Origin: Quercus robur
Taxonomy: Eukaryota; Streptophyta; Magnoliopsida; Fagales; Fagaceae
DNA length: 64,000 nucleotides
Direction: 5' to 3'
NCBI RefSeq assembly: GCF_932294415.1
Contig: NC_065545.1
Location: forward strand, 20,653,357-20,717,356
Position numbers and translations under genes: made by a program. Below, piece after piece: positions 11,125 through 21,527 of this stretch. Position 1 is the first letter of the stretch. Each line of letters starts with the position of its first letter. The notes beneath the pieces were generated by a model. The model saw only the letters and a program-made list of their open reading frames with translations. It ran no database searches and had not been told where the DNA came from.

Positions 11125-13356
11125 ATGTCTAGTGCGTCGAGTAACCAGTCGTTTGTTTGCGACAGAGCGGGCTACGATGAAGTGTACTCGTCAGGTCACA
11201 AAGACCTGGACAGTCCAAGTGAAGAAAGGAGTCCATCAGCCAGTTCTCCTTCCTCAAGGGATGAGGGTTTGGAGATGGAAAGGCTAGAGGATGACTTTAG
11301 TGAAGGCCAAGATAATGCTGAGCCCCCAGTTCAATCCGTCGTGGGTCCTAATGGACTTAGGGAGTTTATCATGCTACCCATATGGACGGTTTAACGATTT
11401 TAATTCCTCGATCAAAGAATCTCACTTCAAAACACTTAGGGCTAAGTATTAAATACCTGACAACATACCTCTCCGTCTACCTTACAAGTCGGAAAAATGC
11501 TACTATGATGGTATTGAAGGTGTCGGGGTTTATGAGCAAATGTTGAAGGCAAGGCTCAGATTCCCCTTAAGTTCACTCCATCGTCAACTTCTTCAACACT
11601 TAGGCCTGTCCGCCAACCAGATTTCCCTAAATGCCTGGAGGGTCTTCCTAAGCGTGGAGGTATTGTACGATGCAATGTCCGAAGGTGCCGAAAGGTTGAC
11701 GGTGCGGGAATTCCTACATTGTTACCGTCCTGATGAGATTGCCCAGTCAAAGGGTATGTATAGCTTCATGTCTAGGAGCCCTTTGCTGAAACTTGTGTGT
11801 AAGACCCCTGACTCCAATAGGAACTGGAAGAGTCGGTATTTTTTTCATGGAAGGTGACGAATGGATGTGTCGTCCTAGAGACAATGAATTTATGCCCGTC
11901 AACACCAAATGGGGCATATTGCCACCGTTTGGTATGTATCCGTCTATATTCGGCTTAGTTTTTATTTGCCATGTCACTTTAACCGTCTTCTTTTGCAGTT
12001 CGCGACCGTCCACAAGTCTCTCTCGAAGAGTGGAGTTTTCTGGAGAGTAACAAGTCCAAGCTAAAGCAGAGGACGTGGGCAAAGTTGGTCACATTAGACA
12101 CTATCCACTGGTACTGTGACGGACCAGAGCCAACTCCAGCTGCCCGTCAATACAACGCTCAAGTTCGCTAATGTAAGTCTGTCACCACATCTTTGGGCTT
12201 CTTGGTTTGTATACTTCACTGCAACCATTCGTCTTCCCTTGTGTAGAAATGGATGTTGCCAAGAGAAGGGTCGTCATCAAACAATAGGCAGCCAAAAAGA
12301 AAGAGGTGGAAGGACAACCTAAGGAGACGGGTTCATCCAACCTGTCCACAAAAAGAAAGCTGCTAGAGAAGCAAGGTCGTCTCCCCAAGAAGCCCAAAAT
12401 CATTTTGGAGCCCGTCGTGGGACTAGAGTCTGAGGGCAGGAAGACAATTACTCCTACCAAACATGGAGCAGGAAAGGGTTTAATGAAGAGTCCATCTACC
12501 ACCCAAGAGAAGCCACCCGTCCTCCTCCGTGAGGATTCCAAATATGCTTTAGAGAAAATTTCATCCATCATATCGTCTGACGACTATAAGGACTTAAGCA
12601 ACCATGCCACGGAAGCCATGGGAGAGACGGGGCTCTTTTGTATTGCTCAGGTAAGTCATGCCACCCACTTTCTATTCTTCCCGTTCATATACCTCCGTCA
12701 CTAATAACCTTTGTTTTCAGGCAATGGTGATGATGAAGGGGCTGATGGGACGGTGTCTGAACCATGAGACGGCGCTGGACCGTGTAAGGGCAAGGGCCAA
12801 CAAGACAGAGGACAAGTTGAATGGTCTCAAGGCCTGGAAGGTTGGCATGGAGAAAAAATTTGCTACGTCGGAGAAAGTCAAGAAAAAGCTTGAGGAAAAT
12901 ATGGAGACGATGAGAAAAGTCTTGGAGGATAAAGAGAAAGAGATCCAGGATGCCAAGGATAAACTCTGTCAGGTGAAGGAGGTAGCGATCCGTGAATATC
13001 GTGACTCTAACGCCCTTCTAGAAGAGCTCAGGACCTTTTATGCGGTCGGTTTCGATGACGCTATCTGTCAGGCCAAGAAAGCTTATCCTGACCTTGACTT
13101 TTCTCATCTCAACATTGATACACAAGCCCAAGCTACTACTCAACCCGTTGCCTTTGTGAGTACAGATGATCTATTTGCTGATGATGCAGCCCTTGGCGAC
13201 GTAGAGTCAGCTCCTGTTGAAAACCAAGCCCAGCCTGTCGATGATGATGCCCATCAGCCCGTGATTGTTCAAGAGAATGTTAAAAACACCCCCCCCCCAT
13301 CAGTAAAATTTTTTTATTTTTTTGGAATTGTAACTATTTGGGGAACAGCCTTTTAA
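11125..13356 (+). pseudogene. Antisense spliced gene of the gypsy element (putative gypsy-type transposon protein), decayed
   Basis: The inferred coding blocks are 11125-11931, 11999-12172, 12247-12650 and 12721-13356, each bounded by GT...AG. They read opposite to gag-pol. The N-terminus is acidic and Ser-rich. A central domain with LNAWR, a REFLHCYRP stretch and DSNRNWKSRYFF matches my memory of the plant family called 'putative gypsy type transposon' (Pfam Transposase_28). The last exon is a long Lys/Glu-rich coiled coil (about 12790-12980) with an acidic tail. In-frame stops occur at about 11392, 11449 and 12283, and there is an extra T in the run near 11840. Two of the stops (11449 and 12283) fit loss of Gln codons by C-to-T change. 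The copy at 61648-63951 shares the introns and motifs. The function is unknown; antisense accessory genes are known in Tat elements such as maize Grande. Confidence 0.7.
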
Positions 13357-13479
13357 CTTATCCATCATTCGTGGCATGTAAAACATTCCCTTTATGGGCT
13401 TTAAGTAATATTTTATCTATTGTTTGTCTATTTTTATGACTTTAAACATGTAGTCAGTGATTAAACAAAAACAATCTTT

Positions 13480-14405
13480 TAGATGGATCTGTCCTCTAAT
13501 GAATGTGTAGTGTGAGTTTTAACTTTACGTTGAACTCGTAATAGGGATCTTATAACTGTCCTCTTCAAAAAAGGGGGTCCATTCACTTGTGGACTAGTGA
13601 GGAACATTCAACTTTAAGTTGGGTCCGTCCTTCAAGATGAGTCCGTCCACATAGTGACTAGTAATATTAGTTCAACTATGAGTTTGATCCGTCCACTATA
13701 TGGGCTTTTTGAATCTTTAGATGGAGTCTATTCAATGGATCTTACAATTTAGATCCGTCCTCTATCAGGTTTCAATTGTGGATTGAGGTAAATCAATTTT
13801 ACGTTGGATCCGTCCACTAAATGGAACTTACAATTTTCATCCTTTAGGATGAGTTCGTCCATTCACGGACTAGTATTATTAACCCAACCTTAAGTCGTAT
13901 CCATTCATTATGTGGATTTTATAGTCACCCGATAAGATGAGTCTGTCCACTTGCGGACTGGCAGCTTTAATCAAACCTCAAGTTGAATCCGTCCACTATA
14001 TTGACAAGCAATATTGATGTGACTCCGTCCACTTATGGACTATCAATATTAATCCAACCTTAAGTTGGATCTGTCAATTATATGGACTTTATAGTTATCA
14101 TCCTTTAGGATGAGTCCATCCACTTGTTGGACCTAATAATATCTTCACCCTCTTAGGATGAACCGTCCATCTTGTGGATTTTAGTTATTCCATCCTTCAC
14201 GGATGAATCCGTCCATTGTATGAACTAAATCCATTTTATGGACTTCAATAATTTGTCCTTTTCAAGGATTTTAGAATATTTCAGTCTCCTGGGATGAACC
14301 GTCCATTTTATTGGACTTCGTGGTAGACCCGTCCACTCGTTGGACTAATATTTTCACCCTCCTGGGATGAATTCGTCCATTTTATGGACTTGATAAAATT
14401 TCGAA
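13480..14405. repeat. Degenerate tandem-repeat zone built on a GTCCAC / GTGGAC motif
   Basis: Many copies of variants of ATCCGTCCACT, each followed after a few bases by TGGACT, recur every 50-70 bp, interleaved with TTAGGATGAGTCCG and TTAAGTTGGATC blocks. Each copy can form a small stem (GTCCA/TGGAC). The position between integrase and the antisense gene is the 3' region where Tat elements carry hypervariable repeats. Confidence 0.7.
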
Positions 14406-14623
14406 GAATAAACACTAGTCATATCTTAATACTCCTCTTATTATAGTCATTTTATTCGTAGGAGAGTAATTTCTCAAGGGAGAAGCTTAAAAAGATACTT
14501 AAAAACCATTGTAGCAAAAAATAAATTATCTAAATAGTGAACTAAAAAACTAGAAAATGTAACAAAAATTGATCTAAAAATAAACTGGAGGTCTGGTGGA
14601 TGTTGCTTTCTGCGTCGTCATCT

Positions 14624-15970
14624 CTATTGATAGTACTTTCGTAGGTGCTCAGCGTTACATGAATGCTGCAATTTTCGCCTGTCTAGCGTCTTAAGGTGGT
14701 AAGTGTCTTTTCTTTGCCATGATGTAATTCTGTAAAGTCCTTCCCAATTAGGGCCGAGCTTTCCTTGGGTAGGATCTTTAGCGACACCCATTATCTTCCT
14801 CAAAACAAGATCTCCGACCTGGAAGTCTCTGTGTCTGACCTTAGAGTTATAGTGCTTCGCCATGAGGTTCTGGTATCGTGCCAACCTTTGCTCAGCTGTT
14901 GCCCGGACCTTGTCCACCAGGTCAACTTACAGGCGTATAGCCTTATCATTCTTGCCCTCATCATAATTCTCCACCCTATAGCTTGTAAGCCTTACTTCTG
15001 CTAGGATGACTGCCTCACTTCCGTATGCTAGTCGAAATGGTGTATCCCCCGTAGGTGTCCTTGCAGTTGTCTAGTATGCCCATAAAACACTTGGTAGTTC
15101 ATTCGGCCATATGCCCTTTGCTCCCTCGAGCCGAGTCTTGATGATCTTAAGCAAGGATCGGTTCATAACTTCAACTTGTCCATTGGCTTGTGGGTGGGCA
15201 GGTGACGAGTAATGGTTCTTGATTCCTAGTTCCAAACAAAAGTCTTTGAACGCGCTATTATCGAATTGCTTTCCGTTGTCCGAGACAAGCACCCTGGGAA
15301 TCCCGTATCTACAAATGATATTCTTCCAGACAAAACTCTGAATATTTTTCTTCGTGATAGTGGCTAAGGCTTATGCTTCCACCCATTTGGTGAAGTAGTC
15401 GATGCCAACTACTAGGAACTTTAGCTGTCTGACTGCTATTGGGAAATGGCCCATGATATCTAATCCTCACTGAGCAAACGGCCACGGAGCCGTTATAGGG
15501 GTGAGTTCCTTGGACAGTTGTCTGATGACATTACCGAATCTTTGGCATTTGTCGCAATCTTTGGCATTTGTCGCAAGCTTTGACATAAGTTTGCGCATCC
15601 TTCTGCATAGTAGGCCAGTAGTATCTTGCTCGAATTAGCTGTTCACCAATAATCGTGCCCCTGAGTGGTTTCTGCAGATCCCCTGATGGATCTTTCTCAT
15701 GACATAATAAGCCTTCTTGGGGCCCAAACACCTTAGGTACGAGCGAGAGAAACCTCTTTTGTATAAGACGTCTTTTATTAGATCAAATTGCGATACTTGG
15801 ACCTTCAATTTTCTGGCAGAGTTCTTCTTGTCTGGTAGCATGTCGTTCCTTAGGTAGAAGACTAATGGCGTGGTCCAGTTGCTTTCAGCACCCATCTCCT
15901 GCACACTCGTAATCTCATCTATGAGTGAAGAGATTTGGACGAAGGATAGTACCTGATCGGGGATGAGCAT
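14624..15970 (-). pseudogene. Integrase remnant of the gypsy element
   Basis: The N-terminal zinc-binding part is seen at about 15531-15800: a KIHQGICRNH stretch and, in a shifted frame, KACDKC, giving the His-His-Cys-Cys pattern. Part of the catalytic core is clear at 15071-15292, with VSDNGKQF (Asp) and AHPQANGQVEVMNR (Glu). The C-terminal segment at 14624-14917 has QVGDLVLRK and ends HLRKYYQ. At least two stops or shifts interrupt it, so no active enzyme is expected. Integrase downstream of RNase H is the Ty3/gypsy order. Confidence 0.85.
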
Positions 15971-15999
15971 GTATTCTGCTTAGGCGGCCTTAGCTAAAC

Positions 16000-16363
16000 G
16001 ATCGGCACACTCATTCTCCTCCCTTGGGATTTGGACGAATTTGATTTGGAGTCCGCCAATTCAACCCTTCACCTCCTCAAGGTACTTCTTCATTCTTTCA
16101 TTCTTACATTCGTAGTTACCATTAATCTGACTGGTTACGACTTGGGAGTCGCAGTATACAACCATGTTTTCAGCTCCCGCCACTTTTGCAAGGTCCAATC
16201 CTATCACTAAAGTTTCGTATTCTGCTTCATTATTGGTCATAGGAAAGTCCATGCGAATCATGCACTCGATCTTATCTCCTTCTAGGGTGTGGAATACCAT
16301 ACCGGCCCCTCCTGCTTGCTTATTTAAAGATCCTTTTGTATGGACGCTCCACTGCGGAACCAC
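16000..16363 (-). pseudogene. Second (archaeal-type) RNase H remnant
   Basis: The block has KQAGGAG, NNEAEYE and VVYCDSQVV, the pattern of the additional RNase H found in Tat-lineage elements. The usual first catalytic Asp in a TDGS motif is Lys here (HTKGS). The block follows the conventional RNase H with a frame break between them. Confidence 0.75.
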
Positions 16364-16372
16364 TTCTGCCCC

Positions 16373-16933
16373 CTAGCCTTCCATTAGAGTGAATTCGGCA
16401 ATGAAGTCAGCCACCACCTGTCCCTTTATATCAATACACGGACGGTACCATATATCGAACTCACTTAACTCGACTGCCCATAACGCCATTCGTCCTGCAG
16501 CTTCGGGGCTACTCATGGCTCTTCTCAGAGGCTTATCCATCAAGACAACAATAGTATGTGCTTGGAAATACAGCTTGAGTTTTCGTGCTGCGGTCACCAA
16601 TGCGAACTCCAGCTACTCCATCTGGGGATACCTTTCTTCTGCTCCTTGAAATCCGCAGCTTGTAAAGTAAACGAGTCTCTGCAACCCGTCCTTTTCTCTT
16701 ACCAAAGTAGTGCTAACAACGGCTTGCGAGACGGCTAAGTACAGATAGAGCTCTTCCCTTGGCTTGGATGGGCTGAGTAATGGAGGAGACGAAAGATACA
16801 ACTTTAGATTTTCGAATGCCTGCTGGCACTCGTTCGTCCACTCAAACGATCTCTTCAATACGCGGAAGAAGGGTAGGCATTTATTTGTTGCCCTAGAGAC
16901 AAACCTGTTTAGTGCTGCTATCTTGCCATTCAA
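16373..16933 (-). pseudogene. RNase H (gypsy-type) remnant
   Basis: Two adjoining frames carry the RT connection and RNase H: ALNRFVSRATNKCLPFF, then FEWTNECQQAF and LYLYLAVSQ, then IVVLMDKPLR and ALWAVELSEFDI. In the family, LAVS is where the first acidic residue region lies. The break at about 16600 separates the two halves. Confidence 0.8.
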
Positions 16934-16974
16934 GCTTTACACCTCCTTGACCGTCTTTGGTGGGGCTAGCTCCA

Positions 16975-17650
16975 TTATAGCCCGTATTTTCTCTGAATTG
17001 ACCTCAATACCCCTTTAGGATACCATGAATCCCAGGAATTTTCCCACCCGAACACACACTTATTCGGATTTAATTTCATGTTGTACGCCCGGAGGGTGTC
17101 GAAGGTCTCTTGGAGGTCGCTCAAGTGTTCGTCTTCTCGTACGCTTTTCACCAGCATGTTGTCTACATAAACTTGCACATTCTCCCAATCTGGTGTGCAA
17201 ACATCTTGTTCATTAATCTCTGGTACGTTGCCCCTGCGTTCTTGAGCCCGAATGGCATCACTTTGTAGTAGAAGAGTCCTTGGTTGGTAACAAAAGAAGT
17301 CTTTTCTTAATCAGCTTCCTCCACTCTGATCTAGTTGTATCTTGAGAACGCAGCCATGAAGCTCAAAAGTTGATGTCTCGCGGTTGAGTCTACCAACGTA
17401 TTTATCCGTGGGAGCGGGTAACTGTCCTTGGGGCAAGCTCGATTGAGGTCCGTGAAGTCTATGCACATCCTCCACTTTCCATTGGCCTTTTTTACCATAA
17501 CCACGTTTGCCAACCAGTCAGGGTAGTACACTTCTCGAATGAAATCTGCTTCCAGCAACTTCCAAACCTCCTCAGCTATGGCTTTGTGTCGTCCACTCAG
17601 GCCTTGAGTCATTAAGGATCACTTCCTCTAGTTCTTCCACTGGCTCCGCT
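16975..17650 (-). pseudogene. Reverse transcriptase remnant with two catalytic Asp lost
   Basis: WRMCIDFTDLNRACPKDSYP and PLPRIN identify the fingers/palm of a Ty3/gypsy RT. Motif A, normally MDAFSGYN, reads MAAFSRYN (Asp to Ala). Motif C, normally YVDD, reads YVDNMLVKS (Asp to Asn, a GAC to AAC change). A frameshift or stop also separates the blocks at about 17180-17330. This RT cannot be active. Confidence 0.88.
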
Positions 17651-17666
17651 GTTGTTCGTTGTTCTT

Positions 17667-18296
17667 CTATGCACATGGTTTGCTGGTGATCATCCATTTC
17701 TGCATGGCAATGTAGCATTCACACGCTGCCACTTGATCCCCTCTTACTTTTCCTACCCCGTATTCAATGGGAAACTTGATCATCAAATGGTAGGTTGATG
17801 TTACAGTCTTCCATGAATTCAAAGTAGGACGTTCCAACATGGCGTTGTACACGGATGAGCAGTCAACGACTAGGAAGGTCACGTCCTTCGTGATTTGCTG
17901 AGGGTAATCTCTGACTGTCACTGGTAAGGTGATTGCACCCAATGGATACACCCTTGTTCCTCAAAATCCTACAAGCAGGGCGTTGGTTGGGATCAATCGT
18001 TCTCTCTCTATTCTCATATGCTAAAAGGCTGGATAGTACAAGATATCAGCGGAGCTTCCGTTGTCTACCAGCACCTTGTAGGTGTTATAGTCTTCTACCC
18101 GTATACTGATTACGAGTGCATCATCATGTGGGTGGTGGAGACGTCGGGCATCTTCCTCTGTGAACCCAATTACAGGATTGTCGACCCGTGCCATCTTCAG
18201 GGCATACGCTGTTAGTTGAATATTCTGAATCATCCGTAGGTATGCATTACGTGCCTTTTTTGAGGAACTAGAAGTACTACCCCCTAGGTCGCTCAT
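17667..18296 (-). pseudogene. Aspartic protease remnant
   Basis: KVLVDNGSSADILYYPAF is the plant-gypsy variant of the retropepsin active-site motif, with DNGSS in place of DTG or DSG. The following frame, with FLVVDCSSVYNAMLERPTLN, is the typical C-terminal part of the same domain. A stop or frameshift lies between them near 17960-18020. Confidence 0.82.
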
Positions 18297-19640
18297 TTTC
18301 TCTTCGAGCTAGTGCTCCTTGGTTTTGTTCTGTTCCTTCCTTGTTGACGAATTTTTGCAGTTTCCCTTGCCTAATGAAGGCCTCTATCTGCTGCTTCAAG
18401 TCATAGCAATCAGACGTGTCGTGACCGTGGTCTCGGTGGAAACGGCAATATTTATCCCTAAGCCTCTTACTAGGATCATCCTTCAATTTTCTGGGGAATG
18501 TCAAGCCTACTTCATCTTTGATCTGCATCAGGACCTGATCAATCGGGGTATTCAGGGGGGTGAAGTTTGTGAACCTCCCTGTCGGGGGCTTGGATCGTCA
18601 ATCATCTCTTTTATCTCCTATTTTGGCTATCTTTCTACCCCTATCCTGTCGGGCTTCCTCCTACCTCTTTCTTTTCTTGGGTTTCTCCTCACGGGCCAGC
18701 AGCACATCCTCAGCATTCATGTATTTGTTGGCCCTGTAAAGCACATCCGACATGGTTTTCGGATCATTCTTGTACAAGGAGAATAAAAACTTACCCTTTC
18801 GTAGCCTGTTCGTGAAGGCTACTACGAGAATCTTATCGTTAGCCTCGTCAATCGAGAGTGCTTCCTTGTTGACGTGGGCTATATAAGACCTCGGCGTCTT
18901 ATCCTCCCATTGCCTAATGCTGATTAAGCATGCGGTCAACTTCTTATATTTATGTCCCCTGATAAAGTGTGAAGGGAACTAGGCGCTTAGGTCCTTCAAA
19001 GTGCTGATGGAGTTGGGCGTCAACTTGCTGAACCAAATTCTTGCGGGACCCCTTAGTGTGGTAGGGAAGGCCCTACACATGATCTCGTCTGCTACTCCTT
19101 GAAGGTGCATTAGGGTTTTGAATGATTCCAAGTGATCGAGAGGGTCCTTGGCTCCATCGTAGCTTTCTATCTACGGCATGCGGAACTTCTATAGTAGGGA
19201 GAAGGAGTTGATGGACATGGTGAATGGTGAATCGGTTTGGTCGACCAGATCGTCGAGGTCACTAGACACCTTTTCCTTGAGCGCGTTCATCATAAAGTCC
19301 ATCCGTTCCTTCATCATTTGCATCTCCGCGACAATGTAGGGTGTAGCCGTGTCAGTGATGGATGGACGGCTCATGTCTTGCCATTCCAGTCTACTGGGGG
19401 CATTACTACCCTCTGGCCCCTCTTGGTTTCTTCATTTAACACTGGTTCCTTCTTGGTCTTCCTTTTGGGTACCTATCGCCGCGTTCTTCTGTTGTAGCTG
19501 TTCCTCTAGGTCTTGGTTTTGTTTGGTAAGACGTTCCACTACTGCTGTGAGGGTTTGGACCTACCTCTTTAGGGTAGTGGGTCATGACTCGTCTCCCTGA
19601 ACGTTGTTGGTGGTCACCATCGAGCAAGTAAGTACCATGC
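18277..19640 (-). pseudogene. gag remnant
   Basis: The blocks SYIAHVNKEALSIDEANDK, FLFSLYKNDPKTMSDVLYR and KYMNAEDVLLAREEKPKKR are the retrotransposon Gag capsid region. A downstream YCRFHRDHGHDTSDC stretch is the Cys/His zinc-knuckle-like motif before protease. A charged, coiled N-terminal part (about 19189-19640) carries MQMMKERMDFMMNALKEK. Several stops interrupt the frame. Confidence 0.82.
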
Positions 19641-19683
19641 AACTCTTTGTCCGGGTAGCGTTTGTATGGCTTACAAGTCGCAG

Positions 19684-19707
19684 TCGTTTCCCATAGACAT
19701 CACCAAC
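19684..19707 (-). other. Decayed primer-binding site
   Basis: Immediately inside the 5' LTR the minus strand reads GTTGGTGATGTCTATGGGAA. This looks like the TGGCGCCGTCTGTGGGAA-type site common next to plant gypsy LTRs, after loss of its CpG-containing core by C-to-T and G-to-A changes. I give the match as an inference, since the intact site was recalled, not seen. Confidence 0.45.
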
Positions 19708-20246
19708 TGATGATGCTGAAAAATCACCAGTGAGCCACACAGCCTTTGCACGCTCGAAACAATACCTGCACAATAAAAAAAGAAGACCTAACAGAGAGCA
19801 CTGGTGTGGTGCCGACCAAATATCCTCCGAAAGTCAAGTTAGAATTTCTCACAACTCTAAAGTGCTAGAGCTGGGATAAATTATGCGTACCTTTTTCTTG
19901 AGGGTCTTTGGGTTTTTATAGTTGTGTAGATCCAAGGCATCTTTGCTTGCGTAACAAGTCTTTTTCCTTATAGGAAAGATCTTTATTAATGCGCATATAT
20001 TCCAGATCCTCATTGTGTTAGAATTCTATTCATATTGGGACTCTGTGAACTATGGTTAATCTTGAAACGCAAGTTGTTTCCATTCAGGATTTCTTAGAGG
20101 TCACATAATGATTAATTGAGTGCCACGTGGCCTTTTGATCCGTCCACACTATGTTCATTCACCTAGGATCTATCCCCTATTAGCCCACTTACCTAGCACC
20201 TAGTCTGTCTAAATGGATCTGTCACCTCCAATTTTCTCCCTCTTCA
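19708..20246 (-). repeat. 5' LTR of the gypsy element
   Basis: The bounds TGATGATGCTGAAAAATCAC and CTCCCTCTTCA match the left LTR, and the copy is 539 bp. ATCAT follows at 20247-20251. On the minus strand this is the upstream, promoter-bearing LTR. Confidence 0.93.
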
Positions 20247-21471
20247 ATCATGATCCTTAAGAATGAAATCCAGAATAGAGGATTTTGGAGAAGAGTGAGA
20301 AGAGATTAGGAATCTTTGAGTTGGGAGTGAAATCGGCAAGTTTGAGTTTGGTGGATCTAGTCGGAGAAGAGGATTTAAGATCGGAGATGATTCGTAAGCT
20401 TGGGCTAACTCTAGGAACTGAGTCGTGGCTTCGACTTGGAATAAGCTGGATCTGGGATTGTGGTGGTGATGTTGCACCGTTGGGTTTGTGGTGAATCTGA
20501 GTTTGTTGGATTGTTGTATGGAGGCGCTGGGTTTGGGGATTTGTTTGATTTTGGATTATAGTTTAAACTTAATGGCACAAGATTTGCTGTGATTGAAAGC
20601 CAAACAAAGTTAGAATTAATGTAATCTGTGTTGATACTTGATATGCCATTGTTGGACTTGATCACTATTACGATACGAAAGAAATTGCAAGAAAGAAAAG
20701 TCTGTTTGTTTACCAAGAAATTATAATAAGAGAAAAAAGAAAATTGGTAAGATAAAAAGGAAACTCTGTTTGGTTAAAAAATTGTAACAAAAATAAAAGC
20801 AAAAAAAGGTAAAGAAAACACAAGTATTTTTAAAAGCTGATGGAGCCTTTTTTTGCTACGTAAGAATTGATGTTGTCAATAAAATTTAGACACGTCAGCA
20901 TATCATTTTATATTTTAATATTAGACATGTCAACTATGTAAACCGTTTGCCACGTAAACAAAATCCGTTAGTGAGTTAACTGTAAGGACCAAATTGGTTG
21001 TAAGTTGAAAATATGAGGGACCAAATTGACTGTTACCAAAATGTAAAGACCAAATTGACTGTAATTCCAAAATGTAAAGACCAAAACAGTGTTTTCGCCT
21101 AAAATCAACAAATGTGATAAACAAATTAGCATAATATTTATTATTTAACGGACACATCAGCATTAGCTATGGACTGATTTCTTTCTATCTTTAAAATTAT
21201 AAAACACAATTCACGTTTTTCTTGGGGTGTTGGTTTGATTTAGATGATGAATTAGAAAAGACACTATTTTTGGGGCAATAATTGACTAAGGGCCAAGGCC
21301 CAGCTTGAACTATGGTTGGGCTAGTTTCAATCTGATTGGTTAATAGGTCCACTGGCCTAGCCTGGCTGAAACTTCAAAGGGCCCAGGTTTATTTTTGTGA
21401 TTTATGTACTCCTTACGTTGTCTTTTACTATGCTTGATATTAGCTACCAAACAGATGAAAATAATATATCA

Positions 21472-21527
21472 GGTACAATAACGTATCCTTCTCAAAAAAA
21501 AAAAAAAAAAAGGGTACAATAACGTAT
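21472..21527 (+). repeat. Minute poly(A) insertion flanked by 15-bp direct repeats
   Basis: GGTACAATAACGTAT occurs at 21472-21486 and 21513-21527. The insert is CCTTCTC plus a poly(A) run. The unduplicated sibling sequence in the second copy of the surrounding tandem duplication (22875 onward) lacks the insert, which supports insertion after that duplication. Confidence 0.65.

Larger units (their letters stand above)
10123..20246 (-). mobile_element. Ty3/gypsy LTR retrotransposon, Tat-like, structurally complete but inactive
   Basis: The two 539-bp LTRs (10123-10661 and 19708-20246) both run TG...CA and are flanked by a perfect ATCAT duplication (10118-10122 and 20247-20251). The internal order on the minus strand is gag, aspartic protease, RT, RNase H, a second archaeal-type RNase H and integrase, which defines Ty3/gypsy. 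The extra RNase H, the long 3' region with degenerate repeats and the antisense gene point to the Tat lineage. All frames are broken by stops and shifts. By eye the LTRs differ at about 40 positions, nearly all transitions, so the insertion is not recent. Confidence 0.93.

Noticed and set aside
13480..14405. CRISPR-like array
   Set aside because: Repeats are degenerate, spacing is uneven, and this is a plant nuclear retroelement.
20244..20720. Minus-strand frames next to the retroelement
   Set aside because: Low-complexity, no recognisable domain, and they overlap the LTR end.
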